Source of the DNA: Alphaproteobacteria bacterium
Lineage (GTDB): Bacteria > Pseudomonadota > Alphaproteobacteria > Micavibrionales > UBA2020
Reading direction: 5' to 3'
Length of the DNA: 45,926 bases
NCBI GenBank assembly: GCA_004297545.1
Contig: SCTB01000033.1
Span: 1 to 45,926, forward strand
Part shown: positions 1 through 8,675 of the stretch, one piece after another
Position numbering within the stretch: position 1 is the first letter of the stretch
Layout: each line of letters starts with the position of its first letter
Notes under the pieces: model-generated
Told to the model about the DNA's origin: nothing
The model's database searches: none
Seen by the model: only the letters and a program-made list of their open reading frames with translations
Translations under genes and position numbers: made by a program

Positions 1-2067
1 CGTAAAGCCGAAGTCCGCCGCGGTCAGCGTATAGGCGGTATCCTCGTTGGTCGTGATCGTCTTGTCCGCCCCCGAAGGCGCGTCGTTCACCGAGGTCACG
101 TCGAAGGTGATGGTATTGGCGATCTGATCCAGGTCTTTTCCGCCGTTCGTGGTCCCGCCATCGTCCTGCACCTGGAAGGTGAAGCTCGCATAGCCGGTTC
201 CATTACCATTTGCCGCGGGAGTATAAACCAATAAACCACTGTTAATGTTCGCAAGGGAAACGGTCTGCCCAGCCGTCACAGCAACACCGTTCAGCTTCAG
301 CGTACCGGCCGTCGCCAGCGTTGTTATCTTTACAGCGATGAAGTTATGCGCGGGAGCGTCACCCGGATCTGAATATCCAAAGTCCGCGCTGACAAAGGTA
401 TAAGAACCGTCTTCGAGGAGGCTGATTGTCTTATCCGTACCGGCAGGAGGTGAATTGAGAACAGCCACATCAATGGTCATCGTATTGGCCGAGGCATCGA
501 GGTCTACGCCCCCATTTGCGGTCCCCCCGTTGTCCTGAACCTGGAAGGTGAAATTCGCATAATTGGTGCCTGTTTGACCGGCCACTGGAGTATAGACAAG
601 ATTGCCGGCGGTGATATTCGCGGCCGAAATAAACTGATTAAGGGTGACTGCGGAGCCGCTCAGGGTAAAGGTCCCGATCGTCGGCAGCGATGTAATCTTG
701 ACGTTCAGTAAAGCGTTCGCGGGGCTGTCGCTGGCATCCGTGAAACCGAAATCACTGGTCGTAAAAGCATAACTGCCGTTTTTGGGCGCGAAGATCGTGG
801 TATCCGTCCCGGCCGGCACATCGTTTACCGAGGTCACATTGAACGTGATTGTATTTGCACTCTGATCGAGATCAACACCGCTGTTTGCGGTGCCGCCGTT
901 GTCCTGTACCTGAAAGGTAAAGGAGGAGTAACCAGTGCCGTTCGCATTCGCGACAGGCGTATAAACAAGTTTGTTCGCCGCGATATCTGTCGCCAGAACG
1001 CTCTGCCCTGCCGTCACCGCAACCCCGTTCAGCTTCAGCGCACCCACCGACGGCAAGGTGGATATCTTCACGTTCAGCAACGTATTGGCGGGGCTGTCAT
1101 TGGCATCCGAAAAGCCGAAGTCGGACGTCGAGAAAGTGTAACTGGCATCTTCCAGCATCGTGATTGTCTTGTCTGTCCCTGCCGGCGCGTCGTTCACGGA
1201 CGTGACATTGAACGTGATCGTATTAGCCGTCGGGTCGGTATCAGGCGAAAGACCGCTGTTGTCCTGCACCTGGAAGGTGAAGCTGCCATAAGCCGTTCCG
1301 CTCGCATTCGCGGCGGGAGTGTAGGTGAGCAATCCACTGGTGATGTTGGCCGCGGAGATGGTCTGGCCGTTCGTCACCGCGCTGCCGTTCAGCTTGAGCG
1401 ACCCGGCGCCCGAAATCGTTCCGACTTTCACATTCAGCAGGGTATTCCCGTCACCGTCCGAGAAGCCGAAGTCTGCCGTGGTCATTGTGTAGGAGTTATC
1501 TTCCAGCAGCGTAATGGTTTTGTCCGTACCTGCAGGGGCATCCGGCTCTGGCGTGACGGTAATCGCCACGGAAGCGGTGGCGCTGTCGCCACCCGAAACG
1601 GTAAAGGTCAGCGTTCTTGAGGTTGTTGGGTTATCAGACAGTATCCCATAGGTGATGCTTTCAAACAGGCGCTGCAGCGCGTTCGTGCCGATGTTGCCGA
1701 CGTTGTTGAAGGTGAATACCAGGTTGGAGCCATTCCCGCCACTGAAGGTCGCCAGCTGAGCGCCGCCGTAGGTGACGTTACTGCCGGAGACGACTAATGC
1801 ATCGCCGCCCACGCCGGTGTTGATAACGCCGATGATGTCTTCCGTTGGCGCCGTTGACGAAATCGTCAGGATGTCGCCGTTGGCGGCGTAATTCTTTGTG
1901 CTGCCGGCAATCTGGACCACGCTGTCGACAATGGCCGGGGCAGCGTTTTCGGCCACAGTGAGCGTGGTGACCAGCTGCGAAATGGTCACGTCGAGCATCA
2001 ACCTCTTCTCCAAAGGGTAGAGAAGAGTTTTTATCTGTCCCTTATTTGGGTCCTTCGATTGGGTCAT
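1..2067 (-). CDS. Giant repetitive surface/adhesin-like protein, N-terminal part (truncated by window edge)
   Basis: An open reading frame runs without a stop from an ATG at 2067 to base 1 (689 codons visible). The 3' end is outside the window. The first 25 or so residues have no Sec signal peptide but carry LEKRLMLD, which resembles the LEPR-xLL type N-terminal motif of very large secreted surface proteins. Residues about 30-170 form an Ig/cadherin-like unit. Four or more near-identical 123-residue cadherin-like units follow (motifs such as FTFQVQDNGG and ITFNVTSVNDAP). It is the last visible gene of the TolC-HlyD-HlyD-M50 cassette, 90 nt downstream of the M50 gene, so it is the likely exported substrate. 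An inner ATG at 1998 is an alternative start, but it would lose the LEKR motif. Adhesion or biofilm function is inference. Confidence 0.8.
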   Translation of the reverse strand, partial: MTQSKDPNKGQIKTLLYPLEKRLMLDVTISQLVTTLTVAENAAPAIVDSVVQIAGSTKNYAANGDILTISSTAPTEDIIGVINTGVGGDALVVSGSNVTYGGAQLATFSGGNGSNLVFTFNNVGNIGTNALQRLFESITYGILSDNPTTSRTLTFTVSGGDSATASVAITVTPEPDAPAGTDKTITLLEDNSYTMTTADFGFSDGDGNTLLNVKVGTISGAGSLKLNGSAVTNGQTISAANITSGLLTYTPAANASGTAYGSFTFQVQDNSGLSPDTDPTANTITFNVTSVNDAPAGTDKTITMLEDASYTFSTSDFGFSDANDSPANTLLNVKISTLPSVGALKLNGVAVTAGQSVLATDIAANKLVYTPVANANGTGYSSFTFQVQDNGGTANSGVDLDQSANTITFNVTSVNDVPAGTDTTIFAPKNGSYAFTTSDFGFTDASDSPANALLNVKITSLPTIGTFTLSGSAVTLNQFISAANITAGNLVYTPVAGQTGTNYANFTFQVQDNGGTANGGVDLDASANTMTIDVAVLNSPPAGTDKTISLLEDGSYTFVSADFGYSDPGDAPAHNFIAVKITTLATAGTLKLNGVAVTAGQTVSLANINSGLLVYTPAANGNGTGYASFTFQVQDDGGTTNGGKDLDQIANTITFDVTSVNDAPSGADKTITTNEDTAYTLTAADFGFT
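71..1537 (-). repeat. Tandem 369-bp coding repeats (cadherin-like units)
   Basis: The equivalent point of each unit (the codons for PAGTDKTI) falls near 1529, 1178, 809, 440 and 71. Spacings are 351, 369, 369 and 369 bp. Each full unit encodes 123 residues; the first is 6 residues shorter because the stretch between QDN and ANTITF is shortened. The array probably continues past the left edge. Confidence 0.85.
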
Positions 2068-2157
2068 TTTGAGAAAGCGTCCCCAGGGCAGGTAAAATTA
2101 CCTAATTAAATTATACCCTTAAGGAATTAATTAATTGTTGCTGGCAGCGTTAAGATC

Positions 2158-4296
2158 TTATAAACCACTCTCTTGCCCAACAATCGAAATCGCACGTTTT
2201 ATCAATAGGTTAACTATGCTCTCAGGCTTGCTGGCCAGCTTGACAGACCCGCGCGCAACAAAAGGAATTGGTGCAATTATATTACGCTCATCCACCACAA
2301 CGAGCCTGACAGGATAAAGGGGGTACCGAGACACCGTTGCGCCCTTTTGATTGTTATCGGATGGCAGAGGCCCGCCGAAGGCGGACGTCAGCTCCGGCCA
2401 GAAGATTTCGGTGCTGTTCGTGGCCTCGACCTGGCTCAACCTCACGGGATAACGCGTCAGCGGCGCGGCTTCCGGATAGAAATATCCCGCCGCCCCCTCG
2501 GTGATGCGTGCGTGGCCTTCTTCGTCAACATAGCCGCTGAGGACAAGAGATCTGTCGTCCGTTAAAATTGCCAAAAGATGAGAGGCAGCGACCCACTCCC
2601 CGGTATGAAGGCTGTGATCAACATCCTGCACGATGCCGTCAAAGCCGGCCTTGATGGTAAGCTTCTCCCGCTGCCTGAGCAGTCCATCCAGCTTCTTTTC
2701 CTGAGCCGTGATATCTTCCTCCCGCGTGAGCCATTTATTGGTCAGGGCGAGATTCGCCTGCTGGCGACCCTTGATTTCCTTCAGCGCCTCCAGCTTCAAT
2801 CGCGCGATATTTATGTCATGCTCCAGCGACGGCGCGGATATCCTGAAAAGAACGTCCCCTGCATTGACATGCTGTCCTTCCACGACAGAAATCTCGTCAA
2901 CCCTGCCCGCCGCTGGCGGAAAAACCCTGGAATAATTCTGAGCATGAAGCACGGCGGGAATCTCGACCGTATCCTGCTCCGGCAGAAAACCATAGAAAAT
3001 ACACACAAGAAGAAAGAACCCGATTGCGGCCCCGCGACGCGATGAGAAAATGCGCCCCTTGTTGCGCCACCATACCATTACCTCGCGCCATGCCGGCATG
3101 AAGACGAAAAAACCAATTTCCACCAGCATCAGAATCAAGCCGAGCGGCTTGAAAAAAATGTGATAGACCAGGATCGCGATCCCGGAAAAGAGGATAAAAC
3201 GATATGCGATCAGCGCAAAACCGAAAATCTCCAGCAATCTCTGTCGCTTGGCGGAAACGACCTCCGGCTTCGGATCGTCCCATCCCCAGAGGACGCGGCG
3301 GAGACGCCAGCGCGCGAAAGCGCAGGCGCGATCCTGAAGATTGTCGATGCCGACCATATCGGAAAAAATGTAATAACCGTCAAAACGCATCAGCGGGTTC
3401 ATGTTGATCGCCAACGACCCGACAAGCGCCACCGCAGCAAGGATGAAGGCAATGCTCCTGCCCATGCCGGGAGGCAGGAGATGCCACATCATGAGCGCCA
3501 CCGCCGCCACCATCGTTTCTGCCATAACGCCCGCCAGGGCGATATGCATGCGCTGCCGCCGGTCAGCCATCCGCCAGGCATTCGAGGTTTCAGTGTAGAG
3601 GACGGGATACAGCACCATGACGGCAACCCCCAGCGTCGACACCGGCACGCCATATTTTGTGGCTGTATAGGCATGCCCCATCTCATGAATAAATTTCATG
3701 AGAAATATCGCCACGAGGATATAGACAGCCCCCTCACCGCTTAAATACGTCATGAAAGTGGCATAGAATTCATCCAGATGGCGAAACGTCAGGTAAATGC
3801 CCGCCGCGAGAAGCACCAGAACACAGGTAAAGAACTGTCGCGTGAAGAGGGGACGCAAAAGCGGAAAAGTCGCCTCCAGGAATTTCTGTGGCCTCGCGAG
3901 AGGAACGACGAAATACAGATAGCTATGCAGGGCCTTCTTCCAGAACGGCAGCTCACGCCTGGCGCTCTCCCGTTCCAGGTGGTCCGACACCGCGCTGTCG
4001 CTTGCCTGCACCAGATGCTGCACAAGCAGGAAAAAAATCAAATTCTTGATAATCTCCTCGTCGGGATGCAGGGTCGTTTCCTGCGATATTACCTGAATAA
4101 GCTCCCGAGCCGTATTGCACCGGACGAATCGCGAAATGCATTCGAATTCCAGCCAGCCGAACTTGTGGTATTTATTCGCCACCGGATCATATAAGGTCCA
4201 TGTCGGGGATCCGTCCTCATCATCGGGGCCGGGATTCAGCTGGAGATCGCGCCGGAGACGCGGCAGGTATATCTCCTTTTCCATCTCTACGCGCAC
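2158..4296 (-). CDS. M50 family zinc metalloprotease fused to HlyD-like adaptor domain
   Basis: A 712-residue inner-membrane protein. The cytoplasmic N-terminus (about 1-120, with LYDPVANKYHKF) resembles the leader found on putative peptide zinc metalloproteases. A multispanning M50 site-2-protease-like core follows, with the zinc motif HEMGH (residues 204-208) and the second motif NPLMRFDG (300-307, ligand D306), so the active site looks intact. More membrane spans run to about 445. The C-terminal part (about 450-712) is a periplasmic lipoyl/HlyD-like module with a short coiled coil (AGRVDEISVVEGQHVNAGD). The start is GTG with GAGGA about 8 nt upstream, overlapping the stop of the preceding gene (7 nt gap). 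In this cassette it may process or escort the giant repeat protein; this is inference. Confidence 0.85.
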   Translation of the reverse strand: MRVEMEKEIYLPRLRRDLQLNPGPDDEDGSPTWTLYDPVANKYHKFGWLEFECISRFVRCNTARELIQVISQETTLHPDEEIIKNLIFFLLVQHLVQASDSAVSDHLERESARRELPFWKKALHSYLYFVVPLARPQKFLEATFPLLRPLFTRQFFTCVLVLLAAGIYLTFRHLDEFYATFMTYLSGEGAVYILVAIFLMKFIHEMGHAYTATKYGVPVSTLGVAVMVLYPVLYTETSNAWRMADRRQRMHIALAGVMAETMVAAVALMMWHLLPPGMGRSIAFILAAVALVGSLAINMNPLMRFDGYYIFSDMVGIDNLQDRACAFARWRLRRVLWGWDDPKPEVVSAKRQRLLEIFGFALIAYRFILFSGIAILVYHIFFKPLGLILMLVEIGFFVFMPAWREVMVWWRNKGRIFSSRRGAAIGFFLLVCIFYGFLPEQDTVEIPAVLHAQNYSRVFPPAAGRVDEISVVEGQHVNAGDVLFRISAPSLEHDINIARLKLEALKEIKGRQQANLALTNKWLTREEDITAQEKKLDGLLRQREKLTIKAGFDGIVQDVDHSLHTGEWVAASHLLAILTDDRSLVLSGYVDEEGHARITEGAAGYFYPEAAPLTRYPVRLSQVEATNSTEIFWPELTSAFGGPLPSDNNQKGATVSRYPLYPVRLVVVDERNIIAPIPFVARGSVKLASKPESIVNLLIKRAISIVGQESGL

Positions 4297-4303
4297 GTTG
4301 TCC

Positions 4304-5713
4304 TCAAATACCCAGCTTGCGCCTGATCGTTACGATAGGGCGCCGGAAGATGTTGAAAAAAAGAACACTCTGCTCTCCGTAGGCTTTAGCCGAACCGGTC
4401 GAACCCAGGCGCGGATGCTGCTCTCCCTGCTGAAACCTCGCGCGCGCCTTATAGGTCAGCAGACCGTCATGATCGGGGGTCGCCTGGTAGCTGACGCTTT
4501 CTATCTGGGCGGTTTGCGAACCAAGCGGCGTTATATTCAGGAAATAATCCACCGGTGCGCTCTGATCCAGGACGATCATGCCGTCGACCGGTATGCGGAT
4601 CAGCAATTCGCTGTCTGCCGGGTCGGACATCAGCATGATCTGTTCACCCGCCTGCACCGGCTTGCCCCGCAACGCATTGGCGTCCGGAAACATGACGACG
4701 CCGTCCATGCCGGCAACAATATTGATTTTTGACAGCAGCTCGTCGGCATATTGCTTGTCGGCCTGTTTTGCCTTCATCTGCGCTTTCAAGACGTTTAGTT
4801 CGGATAATTTATTGGGTTCCTTGAATGCCTCGCGCTCTGTCTTTGCGAGAGCCGCCTCTGCCGTCAGCAGTTCCTGCCCCACCATTTCCGACCTGTTTCG
4901 AAGCGCCGTACCGTCCATCGTCGCCAGCAGGTCGCCCTTTTTTACGACCTGATTTGGCTTGACCACCACGCTTTCGAGGATACCGTCGAAGGGCACGCTG
5001 ACCACGAGAGGGCTGCGCGCCACCACCTCCGCCGGCGCCGTGACGCTCATCCTGACCGGAAGAAACATGCCCAACACTGCACAGATGAACAGTGCAGACA
5101 TCCTCCGTTTTCCGGGACTAAACAAGCGGGCGATCGTCGAACTTCCTCCGGAAGCGACATCGAATTTCTGCAATGCATAGGCATAGGCGTCCGCAATATC
5201 GTCGAGCAGGGCGATATCCGTATCCTGAAAGGGCTCTTCCCTGTCCAGCCAGAGACCGTAACGGATTTTCTTATCCTGACCCGCCATGGCGAGAACGATG
5301 GCGCGTTGCGACGCCCAATCGTTCCAGTGAGAACGCTCGGCTTCCGCGCAGTCGGTCGGAGAGATCGGAAAAACACGCGCGAAGCTTTCGCCGCCTTTTT
5401 TCCCGTCCGCAGGAAGCGCATCTTGTATTTTCTTGTCTTCGAGAAAACGGGATAGAACGCTCTTCATCCAGAGGGCGCAGGGGCCGTTCGGGTCCAGGTG
5501 CATCGCGCCCGAAGCCGCGTCTATCTCCAATGAATGGCCGTCCCACCGAAAGAAAAAACATTGCCGGTATTTAACCAGGTTGAATGTCTGGTTGACCATC
5601 AAAAATGCAAGATCCGCTGCCTTGTCTTTATGCCGAGCCTGCCGGTGCAGCGTGACAAGCGTCAGTGCCTTATGCAGCATCGGATCGATAGCGGATTTGT
5701 CCGCGCCGCTCAT
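4304..5713 (-). CDS. HlyD-family periplasmic adaptor with N-terminal GAF-like cytoplasmic domain
   Basis: A 469-residue protein. Residues about 10-185 are soluble and resemble a GAF-type sensory fold (FFFRWDGHSLEID, then YGLWLDREEPFQDTDIALLDDIADA). One membrane span lies at about 204-220. The periplasmic part has a split lipoyl/barrel architecture (VSVPFDGILESVVVKPNQVVKKGD) with a short hairpin at about 275-330 and a return strand (AGMDGVVMFPDANALRGKPVQAGE). The ATG overlaps the previous stop by 4 nt (ATGA), so it is translationally coupled to the upstream adaptor gene. A regulatory or docking role for the GAF-like head is inference; the family assignment of the periplasmic part is firm. Confidence 0.8.
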   Translation of the reverse strand: MSGADKSAIDPMLHKALTLVTLHRQARHKDKAADLAFLMVNQTFNLVKYRQCFFFRWDGHSLEIDAASGAMHLDPNGPCALWMKSVLSRFLEDKKIQDALPADGKKGGESFARVFPISPTDCAEAERSHWNDWASQRAIVLAMAGQDKKIRYGLWLDREEPFQDTDIALLDDIADAYAYALQKFDVASGGSSTIARLFSPGKRRMSALFICAVLGMFLPVRMSVTAPAEVVARSPLVVSVPFDGILESVVVKPNQVVKKGDLLATMDGTALRNRSEMVGQELLTAEAALAKTEREAFKEPNKLSELNVLKAQMKAKQADKQYADELLSKINIVAGMDGVVMFPDANALRGKPVQAGEQIMLMSDPADSELLIRIPVDGMIVLDQSAPVDYFLNITPLGSQTAQIESVSYQATPDHDGLLTYKARARFQQGEQHPRLGSTGSAKAYGEQSVLFFNIFRRPIVTIRRKLGI

Positions 5714-6912
5714 TTTGGACGGACAGGCATGGGAGGCTTGGGATCAAGGATCAGCCCATGATACCCAAACTTGCTGACGGCATCGGCGCCGTCGGTATTG
5801 AAAATAGCCTTTCCGCTCATGCCGGGAAGCAGTTCCTCGTTATAACCATCCAGTTCGGCAACCACCTGCACCGACTGGCTCACCGGGTCCACCTCTCCGT
5901 TTATGCGCACGAGTTTCGCGCCGTAACGCTTGCCGCTTTCATCGATATAGATCGTTACCGGCGTCCCCACATTGAGCCAGCGCAGCCATACGGATGATAC
6001 GATGAATTCCGCCTGAAGCGGTTCGCGCGAAGAGACCTCCATCAAAACGCGGCCGGTCTGGGCGAATTCGTAGTTGTTCGCCATGGTGCGCATGATACGA
6101 CCGTCGAAGGGCGCCACAATCCGACACAGGTTGAGATGCTGACTGATCTGGTCAATCTGGGCAAGGCTTTGAGAATTTGCCGCCGCAGCCGTCTCCAGCT
6201 CGATTTCTGAAACCGTCTTGAGTTTTCTCAGCTGATTATATGCCGCGAGCTGACGCGCAGAAAGGCTTTGCCTTGCCTGGAATTCCTTCAGTTTTGCGCG
6301 GTCAACAGCGCAATCGAATTCGACGAGCGTATCGCCTTTTCCAAAATGATCTCCGCTCCTGTAATGATAGTCGACGATCCTGCCGTCAATGGCGCTCGAC
6401 AATACGGCGCTGTTCTTGGCGACCAGGACCGCCTGCACCTGATATTTGCTGTCGGTGTCGGCGGGGGGCGGATCGGGAATGTACTCTATAATTCTCTGCA
6501 TGACATTCTGCTTGTCCGCGGCGGACTCAGCCGGGGCCACGAGTACTGCCGGCGACGCATTTTGCGCAGCGGCCACTACGACATTGGCAGCATTGGGAGC
6601 CTTCGGGACTTCAATGGTCACTTTGGGCGCAGTAACAACCTCGGCCGGCAGCGACGCCGCCGTCGCCTGCGGCATGAACTGGAAAGACGTTCCGCCAAAG
6701 GAAAGATAGCCTGCGAAAAACATGGCCGCCAATACCGCCATTTGCGGCGCCGACATGCGGCGTTGGCCATCCTTTCGGAAGCATGGGGGAAGTGTCTTTT
6801 TTAGCCGTGACAGTTGCACGTCCGGGCGCAAACCGAACGCCGGGCAGCCTGAATCCCCCCCTGCGCGGGGAATGCCGCTCCGTGATTCAGACCTGCCCAA
6901 ACCTGTTTTCAT
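5710..6912 (-). CDS. HlyD-family efflux/secretion periplasmic adaptor
   Basis: A 400-residue membrane-fusion protein. It has a basic cytoplasmic N-terminus of about 55 residues, a single membrane anchor at about 57-75, an Ala/Pro-rich linker, and the lipoyl half-motifs SSAIDGRIVDYHYRSGDHFGKGD and RIVAPFDGRIMRT on either side of a coiled-coil hairpin (about 205-265). A beta-barrel domain with GMSGKAIF follows. The start ATG overlaps the TolC-like gene stop by 4 nt. It would bridge the inner-membrane components to the outer-membrane channel. Whether it works with the GAF-HlyD and M50-HlyD proteins as one hetero-assembly cannot be told from sequence, but the overlapping genes argue for co-expression. 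Confidence 0.85.
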   Translation of the reverse strand: MKTGLGRSESRSGIPRAGGDSGCPAFGLRPDVQLSRLKKTLPPCFRKDGQRRMSAPQMAVLAAMFFAGYLSFGGTSFQFMPQATAASLPAEVVTAPKVTIEVPKAPNAANVVVAAAQNASPAVLVAPAESAADKQNVMQRIIEYIPDPPPADTDSKYQVQAVLVAKNSAVLSSAIDGRIVDYHYRSGDHFGKGDTLVEFDCAVDRAKLKEFQARQSLSARQLAAYNQLRKLKTVSEIELETAAAANSQSLAQIDQISQHLNLCRIVAPFDGRIMRTMANNYEFAQTGRVLMEVSSREPLQAEFIVSSVWLRWLNVGTPVTIYIDESGKRYGAKLVRINGEVDPVSQSVQVVAELDGYNEELLPGMSGKAIFNTDGADAVSKFGYHGLILDPKPPMPVRPK

Positions 6913-8441
6913 AGGCCGTTCTGTTTTCCTTCAGTCATATACGCTCCCTTGATGACGTCTTGCTCCAGTACAGCTATATTCTGTTTTATCCGGGATCCGA
7001 TCTGCGGCACGCTCATGCCCGCCGATGTCCCTGTCCATATGTCAACGCCCAGCGAGCTCAGGAGCTGGCCGTAAGATTCACTCACCTGCGCAAAGGCGAG
7101 CCTTTCATTGATGCGCGCAGCCCCCTCATCCAGCGCGGCGCCAACGACTTCGGTATCGCCGGACATGCCGGCATTCCTGAAGCCCCTTGCGCGCCTGAGG
7201 TCCTCGGCTTTTTCCCTTGCGATGGAATTGACCATGTCGTAGTCGGAATTGAAATAGCGCAGCCGCGCGCTCGCAATATGCACTTCCGTCATAACGGCCG
7301 CGAGCAGCGCCTGACGCCGCGCGTCCGCCAGGGCAGATGCATTGACTGCTTTGTTGTAACGGGCTGGAGCCGTGAGTATCTTCGTGATGCTTTGGGAAAT
7401 CTCGCCGGTGATGCTCAGCCAATCCTTGTCGACCAGAAAGCGGTTGTTGTCGTGGTTGAGCGCCAGAATAATATTTGCGCCGGGGAAGGTTTCAAAGATA
7501 GAGAGACGGATATCCCTCAGCGCAATATTTTTGTTGAGCAGTTCTTCCCTGACCTCCGGCCGGCGTGCAAGCGCGATTTTTTCGAGATCGGCCATATTTC
7601 CGCCCGCGCGCGGCACGCGCTGCCGGGAAATCCATTTCACATCCGCTGGGTTCAGGCGCAACTGCGCATGGGGCGGAAGGCCGATCAGCGCCTTGAGCGC
7701 CAGATCCGAAAAGACGATCTGGCCTTCAAGCTCGATTAACTGCTGCTTCTTGGCCATCAGGTCGTTTTTCATTCTGCGCGCATCGGAGACGACGACGATG
7801 CCGGCCTTGATGCCCTTGTCGATTTTCCCAATCTGATCGTCGGCCTGTGCCAGAAGCCCGCGGACAAGAGGCCGCAATTCCTGCGCGGCTGCCGCGCGCC
7901 AATACGCGGAATATATGTCCTGAACAATACTGTGAAAGACCTTGCGGCGCCTTTCTTCCATGATGAGCTGCTGGTCGGAAGACGACTTGGCCCGGGCGAC
8001 GCTGAGCGCTGCATCCAGCAAATTCCAATCCAATGCCAGCTGCTGGGTCGTGCGGCGCTGCTCGGTGGATATGGACGGCTCCAGCGACTGGGTGTTGGTC
8101 AGCACAGAAAGACTCGACGCAGCCCCCTTGTTGCTGCGGCCAATATAGTCCATTTTAGCCTGCATCGCGGGCAATGCGGCAAGCTTCGCCAAGGTAACGT
8201 CGCCGGAAGCCGCAAGCGCGTTGTAAGCGGCGACGCGGGCATCGAGGTTATATTTCATTCCGCGCGCGAGGGCATCTTCGAAGGACAGCGTCCCCCGCAA
8301 ATCATCCGGATGATAAAGCTGCGCGAGATCGCTGCTGATTAACTGGCCAGCGGATTTAGGCGCCGATACATCCGGAGCGCAGCCCACCAATACAAATAAA
8401 CCGAGGACCGCAAGAACTGCGGGCCTTAACTTGATCTGCAT
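6909..8441 (-). CDS. TolC-family outer membrane channel lipoprotein
   Basis: A 510-residue protein with a lipoprotein signal peptide; the lipobox LVGC puts the acylated cysteine at residue 21. The body has the two repeated helical halves of outer-membrane efflux proteins (FEDALARGMKYNLD near the start of repeat 1; LEKIALARRPEVREELLNKN opening repeat 2) and long alpha-helical barrel segments. It is the first gene of a five-gene minus-strand cassette and is followed by the adaptor gene with a 4-nt overlap. A stop codon closely upstream in frame makes the ATG at 8441 the likely start, although no good ribosome binding site is visible. It would be the exit duct for the cassette's cargo. Confidence 0.88.
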   Translation of the reverse strand: MQIKLRPAVLAVLGLFVLVGCAPDVSAPKSAGQLISSDLAQLYHPDDLRGTLSFEDALARGMKYNLDARVAAYNALAASGDVTLAKLAALPAMQAKMDYIGRSNKGAASSLSVLTNTQSLEPSISTEQRRTTQQLALDWNLLDAALSVARAKSSSDQQLIMEERRRKVFHSIVQDIYSAYWRAAAAQELRPLVRGLLAQADDQIGKIDKGIKAGIVVVSDARRMKNDLMAKKQQLIELEGQIVFSDLALKALIGLPPHAQLRLNPADVKWISRQRVPRAGGNMADLEKIALARRPEVREELLNKNIALRDIRLSIFETFPGANIILALNHDNNRFLVDKDWLSITGEISQSITKILTAPARYNKAVNASALADARRQALLAAVMTEVHIASARLRYFNSDYDMVNSIAREKAEDLRRARGFRNAGMSGDTEVVGAALDEGAARINERLAFAQVSESYGQLLSSLGVDIWTGTSAGMSVPQIGSRIKQNIAVLEQDVIKGAYMTEGKQNGL

Positions 8442-8452
8442 ATCAAAATTTT

Positions 8453-8474
8453 ATTTCTTCTTTTCAGAAGAAAT
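8453..8474 (-). promoter_or_regulatory. 5' UTR hairpin just before the TolC-like gene
   Basis: Perfect 8-bp inverted repeat (ATTTCTTC / GAAGAAAT) with a 6-nt loop, 12 nt before the start codon. It lies where a Shine-Dalgarno sequence would be, and the nearest purine-rich candidate (GGGGAG) is upstream of the hairpin, so it may influence translation. No regulator is known. Confidence 0.45.
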
Positions 8475-8485
8475 CTCCCCAAATA

Positions 8486-8513
8486 CGTAGTACCCCGTGG
8501 TCATTATACTACG
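8486..8513 (-). promoter_or_regulatory. Promoter -10 element flanked by a dyad, upstream of secretion cassette
   Basis: The minus strand has a consensus TATAAT (8508-8503) at a suitable distance before the TolC-like gene. It lies between inverted repeats CGTAGTA and TACTACG (8486-8492 and 8507-8513 on the plus strand). The -35 region is a poor match (T-rich), which suggests an activator or an alternative mode of control. The dyad overlapping the -10 is a plausible repressor operator; this is inference. Confidence 0.5.
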
Positions 8514-8607
8514 CGTCGACTCCGGAAAAAAGAGAATTACTAACAAACCATTAATGAACTTTTCCGTATTCTGTATTTTTTTGAAACTTAAACGCGGTTC
8601 CATAACA

Positions 8608-8643
8608 TAAAGAAGACCCGGGCATAAACCCAAGTCTTCTTTA
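8608..8643 (-). terminator. Probable hairpin terminator after the 289-residue protein gene
   Basis: Ten-bp inverted repeat TAAAGAAGAC / GTCTTCTTTA with additional GGG/CCC pairing inside, 30 nt beyond the stop codon of the minus-strand gene. The U-tract is short, so termination may be partial; the A-rich flank could allow bidirectional use. Confidence 0.55.
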
Positions 8644-8675
8644 TTGATCGCAGGAAATATCAGCGCCCCATAATA

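Noticed and set aside
1..2067. Reading the regularly spaced repeats at the left end as a CRISPR array
   Set aside because: Spacing is 369 bp, the repeats are long, in frame and protein-coding.
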